Origin: Candidatus Kosakonia sp. 282A-S69
GTDB taxonomy: Bacteria; Pseudomonadota; Gammaproteobacteria; Enterobacterales; Enterobacteriaceae
DNA length: 64,000 bases
Reading direction: 5' to 3'
Assembly: GCF_029433855.1 (NCBI RefSeq)
Contig: NZ_JAROAU010000003.1
Location: 124,001 to 188,000 of the forward strand
A program made the position numbers and the translations under genes. The notes beneath the pieces are model-generated. The model searched no databases. It had not been told where the DNA came from and was given only the letters and a program-made list of their open reading frames with translations. Numbering within the stretch: the stretch's first letter is position 1; each line of letters opens with the position of its first letter. Of the stretch, positions 46,803-55,136 are shown in pieces.

Positions 46803-48365
46803 ATGTTTTTACATGATGTAAAAATAGGTACGAAGTTATTTCTGGCATTCGGGTTCCTTATTGTATTGATGGTGGTGAGTTCCTGTTTCTCGCTTTTTAG
46901 CCTTAATCGTGCCAACAATGGTATGCAGGAAATTGTGCATGAGGATTATCCAACTACGGTAAAAGCAAACCAGCTAATTGATAATTTCCAGACGTTTGTC
47001 AGTACGCAACAATTAATGCTGTTAGATACGGACGGCAAATGGTCGGCTGATTCTCAAAAAGAGCTGGCGGCTATCAGTGCGCGTATTACTGCCTTGCTGG
47101 CAGATCTGTCGGAAAACCTGCGCGACGAGCAGTCACAGCAAATCCTCGCTGAAATCCGTACCGTGCGCCAGCAGTACCTCGACTCCCGTTTTCGCATCCT
47201 CGATGCGGTAAAGCGCAACGATCGCGCGGCCGCCATTCAGGAGATGATGACCAATACCATCAACGTCCAGAATGCCTATAAAGCGAAAGTGCAGGCGCTG
47301 ATTGCCATTCAGGATCAGCAGATGCGCGACGCGGGTCAGCAGGTGCAGAACGACTTTGGCTCCAACCGCCTGCTCCTTATTGCACTGGCGGCGATCAGCA
47401 TTGCTCTCGGCACCCTGATTGGCGTAGTGATCGCGCGGATGATCACCCGCCCGCTCGGTGAAGCAGTGGCTTTTGCTGAAGCGATTGCCGATGGCGACTT
47501 AACCCGGTCGATTGACTCGCATCACCGTGATGAAACGGGGACGCTATTGCGTGCGCTGATGGAGATGAAAAATCGTCTGGTGGAGATTGTGCATCAGGTG
47601 CAGAACGGCTCTGAAAATATCTCCAGCGCGGCGGCGCAGATTGTTGCCGGTAACCAGGATCTGGCGGCGCGCACCGAAGAGCAGGCGAGTTCCGTTGAGC
47701 AGACCGCGGCCTCCATGGAGCAGATCACCGCAACCGTGAAGAACACGGCCGATCACACCTCTGAAGCCACGACACTGTCGGCCGATGCCGCGACGGTGGT
47801 GAAAAGCAATGGCGAGATGATGATGCAGGTCACCGAGAAGATGCGGGTTATCAATGACACCTCTAATCGCATGTCCGACATCATCAACCTGATTGACGCG
47901 ATTGCCTTCCAGACCAACATCCTGGCGTTGAATGCTGCGGTTGAAGCGGCGCGTGCCGGTGAGCATGGCCGTGGGTTTGCCGTGGTGGCGGGTGAAGTGC
48001 GTCAGCTGGCGCAGAAAAGTGCCTCATCGGCGAATGATATTCGCCATCTGATTGAGAACTCAGCCAGCCAGACCCGTGAAGGGATGGCGCTGGTGGAGAA
48101 AGCCAGCGCGCTGATTAACGGTATGGTGACCAACGTCGAAGAGATGGATGTGATCCTGCGTGAAATCGGCCAGGCGAGCCGCGAGCAGACCGATGGTATT
48201 TCGCAGATCAACAGCGCTATTGGCCTGATTGACTCCACGACCCAGCAGAACTCAAGCCTGGTGGAAGAGTCCGTGGCGGCGGCGGCGGCACTGAACGACC
48301 AGGCGCTGCATCTGCGTGAGCTGGTGAAAGTCTTCCGCCTGCGTGAAGCGCCAATGCCAGCTTAA
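46803..48365 (+). CDS. Methyl-accepting chemotaxis protein (4HB sensor)
   Basis: A 520-aa chemoreceptor: TM1 about residues 12-32, a periplasmic four-helix-bundle ligand domain about 33-190, TM2 about 191-212, HAMP, and cytoplasmic hairpin with [20 protein letters not shown] at its tip. Methylation-helix glutamines/glutamates are visible in [16 protein letters not shown]. It ends in REAPMPA, so it lacks the NWETF tail that tethers CheR/CheB in Tar/Tsr. The ligand cannot be named. The stop overlaps the convergent yqjI stop by 4 bases. Confidence 0.93.
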   Translation: MFLHDVKIGTKLFLAFGFLIVLMVVSSCFSLFSLNRANNGMQEIVHEDYPTTVKANQLIDNFQTFVSTQQLMLLDTDGKWSADSQKELAAISARITALLADLSENLRDEQSQQILAEIRTVRQQYLDSRFRILDAVKRNDRAAAIQEMMTNTINVQNAYKAKVQALIAIQDQQMRDAGQQVQNDFGSNRLLLIALAAISIALGTLIGVVIARMITRPLGEAVAFAEAIADGDLTRSIDSHHRDETGTLLRALMEMKNRLVEIVHQVQNGSENISSAAAQIVAGNQDLAARTEEQASSVEQTAASMEQITATVKNTADHTSEATTLSADAATVVKSNGEMMMQVTEKMRVINDTSNRMSDIINLIDAIAFQTNILALNAAVEAARAGEHGRGFAVVAGEVRQLAQKSASSANDIRHLIENSASQTREGMALVEKASALINGMVTNVEEMDVILREIGQASREQTDGISQINSAIGLIDSTTQQNSSLVEESVAAAAALNDQALHLRELVKVFRLREAPMPA

Positions 48366-48874
48366 TCCAGCTGGGATATCTCCAGCGCCGCGCGGTCGAT
48401 AATGCCAATTATCTGTTTAAGCTGCGCGGCGCTGAGTGCCTGCTGGTTAACACGCAAATCAAGCACGGCTTTAAAATTAGCCAGCGCCCGCTTCATCTGC
48501 GGATCCCTGCGCAACTGATAACCGACGTTACGTGCTTTGATCCGTTCCAGAATCTGCGCCAGTTGCTGCTGGCTCTCATCCAGCCACTGCTGACCGTGTC
48601 GCGTTATTGCAATCACCCTGCGCCCACTCTCCTCATCGCTGATGGTGATTAACTGCTGATCGCGCAACAGATCGAGAGTCGGGTAGATCACGCCGGGGCT
48701 GGGCGTGTAGTTTCCCTCGGTCAGCGTTTCGATGGCTTTGATCAGCTCATAGCCGTGGCTTGCGCTGTCGCGCAGAAGATGCAGCAGCACAATACGTAAC
48801 TCCCCGTGGCCAAAAAAGCGTTGCCGACGAGCGCCGTGGCGTTCGTTATCGTGACTGTCATAAGAAGGGCGCAT
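48362..48874 (-). CDS. yqjI: PadR-family repressor YqjI
   Basis: A 170-aa PadR winged-helix regulator with the conserved [20 protein letters not shown] and [18 protein letters not shown] region. In E. coli YqjI represses yqjH and itself and is inactivated by nickel (and iron) bound in a His/Cys-rich N-terminal extension. That extension is missing here: before the winged helix there are only about 20 residues ([19 protein letters not shown]), with four His and no Cys. It is divergent from yqjH. Confidence 0.92.
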   Translation of the reverse strand: MRPSYDSHDNERHGARRQRFFGHGELRIVLLHLLRDSASHGYELIKAIETLTEGNYTPSPGVIYPTLDLLRDQQLITISDEESGRRVIAITRHGQQWLDESQQQLAQILERIKARNVGYQLRRDPQMKRALANFKAVLDLRVNQQALSAAQLKQIIGIIDRAALEISQLD

Positions 48875-48885
48875 CTTACTCTCCG

Positions 48886-48922
48886 TTGTAATCTGATATA
48901 TCTAATCTATATCTAAATTAGG
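48886..48922. promoter_or_regulatory. Putative YqjI operator before yqjI
   Basis: Tandem elements TGATATATCTAA and TCTATATCTAAAT form overlapping dyads of the AGATATATCT type immediately upstream of yqjI. A matching AGATATATCT is upstream of yqjH at 49079-49088. Inference from shared motif and the known autoregulation of YqjI. Confidence 0.55.
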
Positions 48923-49049
48923 TGTGGTAACAGGCCTGATTGATTTAATCTTTTTATCTTATTGATAAGTATATATTTAATTGACAGTTTTATCAGAGTG
49001 TGCGCCCGGTGGTAGTTATATCTTAAAAAGATCTTGCCTTCGCTAAGAA

Positions 49050-49088
49050 CAACAATCATTATCATTTGCACAAAATTTAGATATATCT
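49050..49088 (+). promoter_or_regulatory. Fur box and YqjI-type palindrome before yqjH
   Basis: CAACAATCATTATCATTTG (49050-49068) is a good Fur box (three overlapping NAT(A/T)AT-type hexamers around GATAATGAT on the complementary strand), and AGATATATCT at 49079-49088 is a perfect palindrome. yqjH is known to be controlled by both Fur and YqjI in E. coli. Confidence 0.7.
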
Positions 49089-49112
49089 GTTTCACACTCA
49101 GTAGGGCCGATT

Positions 49113-49883
49113 ATGACCACAACTCCTTCATGCTATCCGCAACGCGTACGCAATGAGCTACGTTTTCGCCAGTTAACCGTTTTGCGCGCTGAGCGGGCAA
49201 GCGAGGGCTTCCAGCGCATTGTGCTTGGCGGTGAGCAGCTCGATGGCTTTAGTTCACGCGGTTTCGATGACCACACCAAAGTTTTTTTCCCGCAGGCGGG
49301 CACGTCTTTTGTTCCGCCAGTGGTAACGGATGAGGGGATTGACTGGGGCGATGGGCCGCGTCCACAGTCGCGCGACTATACGCCGCTCTATGATGGCAGC
49401 CGTCATGAGCTGACGCTCGATTTTTATCTTCACGACGGTGGTGTGGCGAGCAGCTGGGCGCTTAACGCGCAGGCCGGAGATCATCTGACTATTGGCGGGC
49501 CGCGCGGTTCGCTGGTGGTGCCGGAAGGTTATGCCTGGCAACTCTATGTGTGCGATGAGTCCGGTATGCCGGCTCTCCGTCGCCGCCTGGAAGCGATAAG
49601 CCAGCTTGCGCGCCGCCCGCAGGTAACGGCGCTGGTGACGATCGACAATGCCGCTTACCAGGACTATCTCGCACACCTGGAGGGTTTTGATATTCAGTAT
49701 GTGATTGGGCAACACCCGCAGAAGGTGGCAGAAAAGCTGGCGGCGCTCACTGTGCCGGATGAGGGCTATTTTATCTGGCTGACCGGAGAGGGGGAGGTAG
49801 TGAAATCGCTGAAGGCACAGTTTGAAACGGACACCATCGATCAGCAGCTCGTTCGCGCGCAGGCTTACTGGCACAAAAAATAG
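49113..49883 (+). CDS. yqjH: NADPH-dependent ferric-siderophore reductase YqjH
   Basis: A 256-aa siderophore-interacting protein: FAD-binding domain (residues about 15-130, with RDYTPLYDG as the FAD-isoalloxazine motif and AGDHLTIGGPRGSLVVP) and NADPH domain (about 131-256, with DESGMPALRRRLE and WLTGEGEVVKSLK). It frees iron from ferric chelates in the cytoplasm. Divergent from yqjI. Confidence 0.95.
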   Translation: MTTTPSCYPQRVRNELRFRQLTVLRAERASEGFQRIVLGGEQLDGFSSRGFDDHTKVFFPQAGTSFVPPVVTDEGIDWGDGPRPQSRDYTPLYDGSRHELTLDFYLHDGGVASSWALNAQAGDHLTIGGPRGSLVVPEGYAWQLYVCDESGMPALRRRLEAISQLARRPQVTALVTIDNAAYQDYLAHLEGFDIQYVIGQHPQKVAEKLAALTVPDEGYFIWLTGEGEVVKSLKAQFETDTIDQQLVRAQAYWHKK

Positions 49884-49912
49884 CTGCGGCCCGGCAGAGC
49901 GCCGGGCGCATA

Positions 49913-51082
49913 TCAGGCAACTTCGTCGTATTCGGCTTCGCTAACCTGCTGCTCAAGGGATTCCCGGATCTCAGCCAGCGCTTTCTCCTGCTGGCGGAAG
50001 TAGGTTTCCCGATCGCCGAGGGAAGAGACCAACTGCCAGGTCTCCTCTTTCTCCAGCGTCATTAACTCTTCAATCAGCGTAGCGATATGCTGCTTCACTT
50101 CAACAATGCGCTGACGCAGACGCTGCACGTCATTCAGCCTGTCGCTGGCCATCAGCGGCTCCAGCCCTTTTTGCAGACGGCTGAGCATAGAGCGAATCGC
50201 GCTCAGATCGCCGCGCTGACGAGCCTGGTTGAGCTGCACCATCATGCTGTTAGCATCGTTTTTCATGTCGCTGTCGACCAGATCGGGGTGACAGAGTTTA
50301 CTCGCCTGACGCCAGAGGCGTTTCAGCTCATGGCGCTCCTCTTCCGACATCTTCTGCTCGAAGCTGAACCGTTTTTCCGCGTCGTGCTGCTGCTCCTGAT
50401 AGCTTTCATACTCCTGACGCGCTTCGTCGCGCGCCTGGCGCGTCGGCTCCTCTTCACGCGTCAGTCCGCGCTCCAGCTCCTGCGCTTCTGCAAGCAGGGA
50501 GGCGATCAGCTCGCTTTGCTGCTGGAGATGTTTACGTGCTTCCGCTGCCTGCAGGGAGTGCGGTGGCATGCTCTGCCAGCGCTGCGTGAGCGTCACCAGC
50601 ACGTTCACCGCCTGGGAGAGGTATTTCTGGCAGCGCAGATAGTCGGCCTCACGGCGACGCGCTTCCGCTTCCTGGCGACGCACCGCGGCTTCAGCCAGCA
50701 TTTTACGCAGGCGCAGGATCTGCGACATCAGCGGCCCCAGACGGGTTAAGTAGAGATCGTTAAATTCATCCAGCTGCTGGATGCGCGCATTGCGCTTGTC
50801 GATAAGCTCGCGAAGCTGCTCCTCCAGCGCTTTCAGCTCCAGCTTGCTGGCGGCAACCTGCGGATCCTGCCAACTGACGATCGAGCGCTGGCTCTGGAGC
50901 CACGCCGTAATGGCGCGCATTGCATCGCTGTAATTTTTCTCTTCGAGCGCGTGAACAATAAACGCTAACTCCGGGTCGGTCACTTCCGTTTTCAGCAAAG
51001 GAAGCTGGCTGAGGATGATGCTGTCATCCTCCAGTTCAATGGCGTATTTGATGATTTCAAGCCGTTTTATGGGTTTGTTCAT
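49913..51082 (-). CDS. J-domain coiled-coil protein
   Basis: A 389-aa, Glu/Arg/Gln-rich protein that is mostly predicted coiled coil (about residues 75-250 and 300-380). Embedded near residues 247-270 is MSEEERHELKRLWRQASKLC followed by His265-Pro266-Asp267 and then a further helix: the HPD tripeptide and flanking helices of a J-domain, which stimulates the ATPase of an Hsp70. The position in the C-terminal half, after a long coiled coil, differs from classical DnaJ. The function is unknown. It is not part of E. coli synteny between yqjH and ileX. Confidence 0.8.
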   Translation of the reverse strand: MNKPIKRLEIIKYAIELEDDSIILSQLPLLKTEVTDPELAFIVHALEEKNYSDAMRAITAWLQSQRSIVSWQDPQVAASKLELKALEEQLRELIDKRNARIQQLDEFNDLYLTRLGPLMSQILRLRKMLAEAAVRRQEAEARRREADYLRCQKYLSQAVNVLVTLTQRWQSMPPHSLQAAEARKHLQQQSELIASLLAEAQELERGLTREEEPTRQARDEARQEYESYQEQQHDAEKRFSFEQKMSEEERHELKRLWRQASKLCHPDLVDSDMKNDANSMMVQLNQARQRGDLSAIRSMLSRLQKGLEPLMASDRLNDVQRLRQRIVEVKQHIATLIEELMTLEKEETWQLVSSLGDRETYFRQQEKALAEIRESLEQQVSEAEYDEVA

Positions 51083-51499
51083 GGCGTTTCGTCAAAGCGC
51101 TTAATGAGTCTGTTAAGGGGGAGTCGTTATTCATCAAATCTGGACCACGCAGGCGAAAGTCGCAATAGCCCGGCCTCATATTACATGGGCATATTTCAAT
51201 GCGTTAGTCTTTCTATAAAAATTGCGCTTATGGCGTTCTAATTGCGCGATAAGCGGCTCAAAGTGTCGGTACAGGCGTGCCAGGGGATGCTCAGAAGGGG
51301 AAATGATCTCACAGCGGCAGGGTATCAAAAAGGTGACGTATGGAGGGCGTGCTGCAGGACGCTTTGTCGGCAATTGTTTCAAATGTTATGATTGTGAGGA
51401 AATTATGAATCCCCCGTAAGCGCTAGCGAGAGGGGCAGGAGACTCACTATCAAACTGTTAACATGCCTCTTTTTTATTTTCTCGTCTAAGGCACACGAT
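51083..51499. other. Intergenic stretch before the acyltransferase gene
   Basis: About 415 bp between divergent genes. Short open frames exist on both strands but none has a convincing ribosome site or family resemblance. It probably holds promoters of both neighbours. Confidence 0.5.
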
Positions 51500-52075
51500 C
51501 TGCGTGAGTTCTGGCGCATTGAGGTCATTCGCAAAGATAAATTCTCGTTTCGCCGTCTTCTTCGGGAGAAGAAAAACCGCCGCAGGAATTTTTTATTCTG
51601 GTGGCGGCTGGCCAGTGAAATGAATGAGCATGGTAACAAGCGCCAGAAGCGGGTAGCTGAATCACTCTCCAATATGATTAAGAGCAAATTCGCGGCGGAT
51701 ATCGATCTGGAAGCCAGAATAGGACCCGGACTGCATATACCGCACCATACCGGCGTTGTTATCACCTATAGCGCGCGAATTGGCGCTAATTTTACTATCC
51801 GGCAAAACACGACGATTGGCGTTGTTCAGGGAATGACGGATAACGATTTTATTCGCATCGGTGATAACGTCGATATCGGCGCCAATTCATGCCTGGTGGG
51901 GCCAATCACGATTGGCGATAACGTGGTGATTGGTGCCATGTCATTTGTGAATAAAGATATTCCGTCGGACACTATTTTTATTACCCGCAAGCAATCGGTA
52001 ATGACCCCGCGCGGTGACGATTTTGTTCCGATGCTGCCGCGCACCGGGGAGAAGAGAAAAAACAGACCTGCGTAA
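51500..52075 (+). CDS. Left-handed beta-helix (hexapeptide) acyltransferase, CysE-like
   Basis: The open frame encodes LREFWRIEVIRKDKFSFRR (an N-terminal helical region as in serine-acetyltransferase-like enzymes), then hexapeptide repeats (IGPGLHIPHHTGVVI, IGANFTIRQNTTIGVV, IGDNVDIGANSCLVG, IGDNVVIGAMSFV). The catalytic His pair lies in IPHHTG. The first ATG is at 51620, well inside the conserved region, so I place the start at a CTG (51500) preceded by AAGG with 8-nt spacing (51488-51491), giving 191 aa. The start could alternatively be a mutated ATG, making this a weakly translated or decaying gene. Likely an O-acetyltransferase of sugar, serine or surface polymer. Confidence 0.72.
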   Translation: MREFWRIEVIRKDKFSFRRLLREKKNRRRNFLFWWRLASEMNEHGNKRQKRVAESLSNMIKSKFAADIDLEARIGPGLHIPHHTGVVITYSARIGANFTIRQNTTIGVVQGMTDNDFIRIGDNVDIGANSCLVGPITIGDNVVIGAMSFVNKDIPSDTIFITRKQSVMTPRGDDFVPMLPRTGEKRKNRPA

Positions 52076-52272
52076 GACGTTATTATCCACGACTGTTGTT
52101 GTCTGCTAGCACGGATTCAATGACAAACATCACAAAGCAAAGCAGCAGCGCCGTCATAACTGCCATGATCGTGTTTTTATGTAGGGTGTAGCTGGGGATG
52201 CTCGGGAGCACCAGTGAATGTGTAATTCTGGGGTTCGGGACCGTACTAAAGATATAGGGATCAAGGAAGATA

Positions 52273-52527
52273 ATGAAAAAAAGCGTTATGAAAGTGGTTT
52301 ATGTTCTTGTTGTTATGGTTTTCTTTTTCACTATTCCAGAAATCGTGATTCGCGTTCTGACTCCGGAACAATTTGCCCGACTCAGTGATTTCACAAGTCT
52401 CGGAGGCGTGTTTAGCCACCTTCTTTCGTTACTGATTTTTCTTGGTTTAGCATCTATTTTGCTGGGCGTGCTCACTATTGAGCTAACTAAAAAAGTGTTT
52501 AGGCTCTTAAGGCGCTCCAGGCGCTAA
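52273..52527 (+). CDS. Small two-span membrane protein, paralogue 1
   Basis: An 84-aa protein with two hydrophobic segments (about residues 7-26 and 45-70), the loop IPEIVIRVLTPEQFARLSDF and a basic tail (RLLRRSRR). AAGGAAG precedes the ATG. I do not recognise the family. The adjacent gene encodes a clear paralogue sharing IPEIV-R-x-P and SDFTSLGG(V/L)FS. GC content is visibly lower than in neighbours to the left. Confidence 0.75.
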   Translation: MKKSVMKVVYVLVVMVFFFTIPEIVIRVLTPEQFARLSDFTSLGGVFSHLLSLLIFLGLASILLGVLTIELTKKVFRLLRRSRR

Positions 52528-52584
52528 GCTCCTGGTCTCTTATTGTTGGATTGATCCGGGTTATATGCAGAGGCATTGCTGAAA

Positions 52585-52842
52585 ATGAAAACAAGTCGAA
52601 AAATTGTCGTCTATGTTTTAGCTGGAATTATTTCTTTCCTCATCATTCCTGAGATTGTGTTAAGAAAGGTACCCAGTGACATCCTTCTCCGGATTAGCGA
52701 TTTTACAAGTTTGGGTGGCTTGTTCAGTCCCTTCCTCTCGTCAATAATTTTTCTTGGGGTTTCGTCTATATCTATTGGGATTCTAACCGTGTATGTAGTG
52801 AGTAAAATTTACCGCGTTTTAAAGCCTGCGAAAGATAAATAA
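52585..52842 (+). CDS. Small two-span membrane protein, paralogue 2
   Basis: An 85-aa protein, tandem paralogue of the preceding gene: two hydrophobic segments and the shared FTSLGGLFSPFLSSIIFLG block. The ATG at 52585 follows AGAGG; an in-frame TTG at 52576 is possible. The spacing of 57 bp suggests co-transcription. Topology (N-in, C-in, basic tail) could fit a small toxin, immunity or envelope accessory peptide, but nothing in the sequence decides this. Confidence 0.72.
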   Translation: MKTSRKIVVYVLAGIISFLIIPEIVLRKVPSDILLRISDFTSLGGLFSPFLSSIIFLGVSSISIGILTVYVVSKIYRVLKPAKDK

Positions 52843-53014
52843 ATACTCCTTGAAGCTCAGGTAGATGATGTATGCGGATGAACGCATTTGATGCCTTTTT
52901 TCGCATGCATTCTGTGATTTTTTTCATCCTGACCGGTGCAAGTACTAATAAGGATTCGGAGACCTTGTGCCACCCAATCGAACTCATACCAGACAGCATC
53001 AATTATGGATGTGA

Positions 53015-53041
53015 AAAGACCCGCCTTTGTGCGGTTTTTTA
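53015..53041 (+). terminator. Terminator after the membrane-protein pair
   Basis: Short hairpin CCGC-ctttgt-GCGG preceded by AAAAGAC and followed by six T. Confidence 0.6.
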
Positions 53042-53104
53042 TGCCATGACATCGCCATAGTAAAAATTGATCGCCATTACATCGCCACTTTTAAATTACT
53101 CAAT

Positions 53105-53201
53105 AAAAAAGCCACTCTTTCGAGTGGCTTAATCATATGATTTTAAAGCTAAAATTTGGTGGCCCCTGTTGGGTTTGAACCAACGACCAAGCGATTATGA
53201 G
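53105..53201. repeat. attL: 97-bp direct repeat with ileX 3' fragment
   Basis: This 97-bp segment is identical to 62617-62713. It includes the tRNA terminator hairpin GCCACTC-tttc-GAGTGGC and 45 nt of the 3' part of tRNA-Ile2 (53157-53201) up to the anticodon. After 53201 the sequence departs from the tRNA. It is the far boundary of the integrated element and carries the original chromosomal 3' end of the tRNA gene. Confidence 0.95.
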
Positions 53202-53295
53202 AACCATGATCGCTTTTTAAAAAACAATAACTTACATGAAAATCAGCAACATAAGAAACAAATATGTACTTATATACACCTATATTCTTATGTTC

Positions 53296-53314
53296 TTGCG
53301 ACACTTTTGCGACA
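53296..53314 (+). repeat. Paired TGCGACA repeats, putative integrase arm site (left)
   Basis: TTGCGACAcTTTTGCGACA: two TGCGACA copies 11 bp apart, directly after the NTPase stop codon and 95 bp inside attL. Two further pairs with the same phasing are near the other end (62200 and 62582). Confidence 0.6.
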
Positions 53315-55117
53315 TTATAATTCGACAAGCACGCTGTGGGGGAAAAGGCGTTCGATTCTGGCTCTATCGATGCCTTTGTTCCTCTTAGCTTCAAAAATTA
53401 GGCATAGGTTTACTTCGCACAACCATAGTTTTTCACCATTAAGTAAATGCAGTAATGAACCATTAGAGTATCTGGATATCAAAATATCAGCAATTCTACT
53501 CCAAGAATCAACAGGAAGCGTCAGCCAATAAATTACAAAGTCTTCCGGTGGAATTTGAGATAATATGTCTATTGTTGAATACTTCCCCGAAATTGTTCCA
53601 TCTCCAATAATTAAGGACTTAAACAGTTCCACATCTGTTTCAAGTGCAATTAAAATATCTTCAGCATACTCCGGTCGTTTTTTTATCTGACTTTCTTTTC
53701 TTGATTTTTTTAAAGTTTGTACTACTTCATCGACATACCAGCTATAAGAATCTTTGATCCAATATGTATAGTTCCGTGCACTTCTGTAAATATTATCAGA
53801 AAACGGATCATATAATAGTGGCGCGGGTGGAAGTAGCCCTTTATCTAGAAGATTTTTAATGTATTCGCACTGGAATGAGTAGATGTCATCAAAGCTCATG
53901 TTGACTTCATTAATTTCAGATAGCATGTAAGTTAAGCAGAAGCTGTGCATTAAATCTTCAATTTCTATTATTTTAAAATTTCTGAAGCTATTAAACATTT
54001 CTTCAATTGCCGGTCTTACGACATCACTATCTAAACTATCAAAATTTATTATTGTTACCCATGCAGGACGCTTAATGTTCTGAAAAAAGTACTTGGAAAT
54101 ATTTACGGAATCGATGATTTCTTTTTTTGGATAACTACCTGTTTCTAAAATAATTGCTAATAATTCATTTCTTATTATAGGCGTTCTGATGTCTTCTGTA
54201 GGATATTTAGATATGAATTTGATTATATTACGTGCTTTTTTTTGTTCTTCTTCGCTAGCTTTCTCAGATTTACTTTTGAATGCCAAATATTCTAAATGGC
54301 TTTTGGGGAATATCTTAAGATTATTTGCATCAAGATTTCCAAGTCTAAATTCAATGTTGACTATACAGAAGTGATTAAATAATGCTTGCATTGCTGACTG
54401 GTTTTTAATATGTATTGGCTCAAGGCATCTAATTAATCTATTGCAGTCACCAATGACAGATTTTAATATTCTTAGTGATTGACACTCAGTTTTTTTAAAG
54501 GCATCCAATATAATGGATTTAGCGAAAGAATAATTGTTTATATGATAATTTTGAGGGAAGAAATGTTTTGCTGCATCGTCAATTTGTGGTTCGACTTTTA
54601 TTGTATGTCCGACAATTTTTTCTTTCGTTGTAATAAAGTTATCATGGGTTTTTTTATCATGAGCGATTATAATTACTCTACATTGATGGTGCTCAACATA
54701 TTGATTTATAACGCCTAATATATCATTGTTTGGGATTGCGCAGCGTTCAAGGTCATCGAATATTATTATTTTATCTTTATCGACTGTTTGTTTAATTAAT
54801 GGGCCAAGTGCATTTCCTATTAAGCTTCCTGCTCCTGAGGTTATTCCACCAATTTCAATTGAGACGTCTTTAGTTAAATCAATTATTTTTTTTGCAAAAT
54901 GCTTTCCAGGATACATTTTAGCAAAAACAGTAGTGTAAACTTCTTGGGCGTTATCTATTCCAAATAAGCTCACGTGACATTGTAAGCTTGGAGGAATTGC
55001 TTTAAGAACCTGGTATGTTTTGCCAGATCCCCACTCGCCAACAACCAAAACGGCAAACCCTGGAGAATTTAAAGATTGATAATAACTCAAATAATTTTCT
55101 AAGTTAGTTTTACTCAT
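53315..55117 (-). CDS. KAP-type P-loop NTPase, candidate phage-defence protein
   Basis: A 600-aa protein with ATG at 55117 (AGGA six bases upstream). Walker A VVGEWGSGKT (Lys33) lies near the N-terminus and Walker B IIIFDDLERC (Asp121-Asp122) follows; the DDLxRC form is the hallmark of KAP NTPases. The rest (about residues 190-600) is a helical C-terminal region that I do not recognise; no clear transmembrane pair interrupts the NTPase. KAP proteins include PifA of plasmid F, which excludes T7, and RdrA-related ATPases. It starts 19 bp after int in the same direction and would be transcribed with cI and int. Strongly AT-rich compared with int. Confidence 0.85.
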   Translation of the reverse strand: MSKTNLENYLSYYQSLNSPGFAVLVVGEWGSGKTYQVLKAIPPSLQCHVSLFGIDNAQEVYTTVFAKMYPGKHFAKKIIDLTKDVSIEIGGITSGAGSLIGNALGPLIKQTVDKDKIIIFDDLERCAIPNNDILGVINQYVEHHQCRVIIIAHDKKTHDNFITTKEKIVGHTIKVEPQIDDAAKHFFPQNYHINNYSFAKSIILDAFKKTECQSLRILKSVIGDCNRLIRCLEPIHIKNQSAMQALFNHFCIVNIEFRLGNLDANNLKIFPKSHLEYLAFKSKSEKASEEEQKKARNIIKFISKYPTEDIRTPIIRNELLAIILETGSYPKKEIIDSVNISKYFFQNIKRPAWVTIINFDSLDSDVVRPAIEEMFNSFRNFKIIEIEDLMHSFCLTYMLSEINEVNMSFDDIYSFQCEYIKNLLDKGLLPPAPLLYDPFSDNIYRSARNYTYWIKDSYSWYVDEVVQTLKKSRKESQIKKRPEYAEDILIALETDVELFKSLIIGDGTISGKYSTIDILSQIPPEDFVIYWLTLPVDSWSRIADILISRYSNGSLLHLLNGEKLWLCEVNLCLIFEAKRNKGIDRARIERLFPHSVLVEL

Positions 55118-55136
55118 CAATAATCCTAAAATTTTA

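Noticed and set aside
51176-51382. 68-codon minus-strand frame upstream of the J-domain gene
   Set aside because: No ribosome site, no family resemblance, lies in a probable promoter region.
52076-52250. Minus-strand open frame encoding a hydrophobic stretch (ALLLCFVMFVIESVLADNN)
   Set aside because: The frame is open for about 60 codons toward 52085 but only internal ATGs without ribosome sites are available; too short and unsupported to call a gene, though a remnant is possible.
53043-53090. Short repeated ATCGCCAT phrases outside attL
   Set aside because: Two or three short copies only; outside the element and without the 11-bp phasing of the TGCGACA pairs. Could be chance.
53157-53201. 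Second tRNA-Ile2 gene
   Set aside because: Only the 3' 45 nt up to the anticodon are present; no acceptor 5' strand or D-arm follows, so it is an att remnant and not a tRNA gene.
53315-55117. Restriction or toxin-antitoxin function for the AT-rich gene
   Set aside because: No nuclease or methyltransferase motif is visible and no partner gene is adjacent; the Walker motifs support only a KAP-type NTPase.
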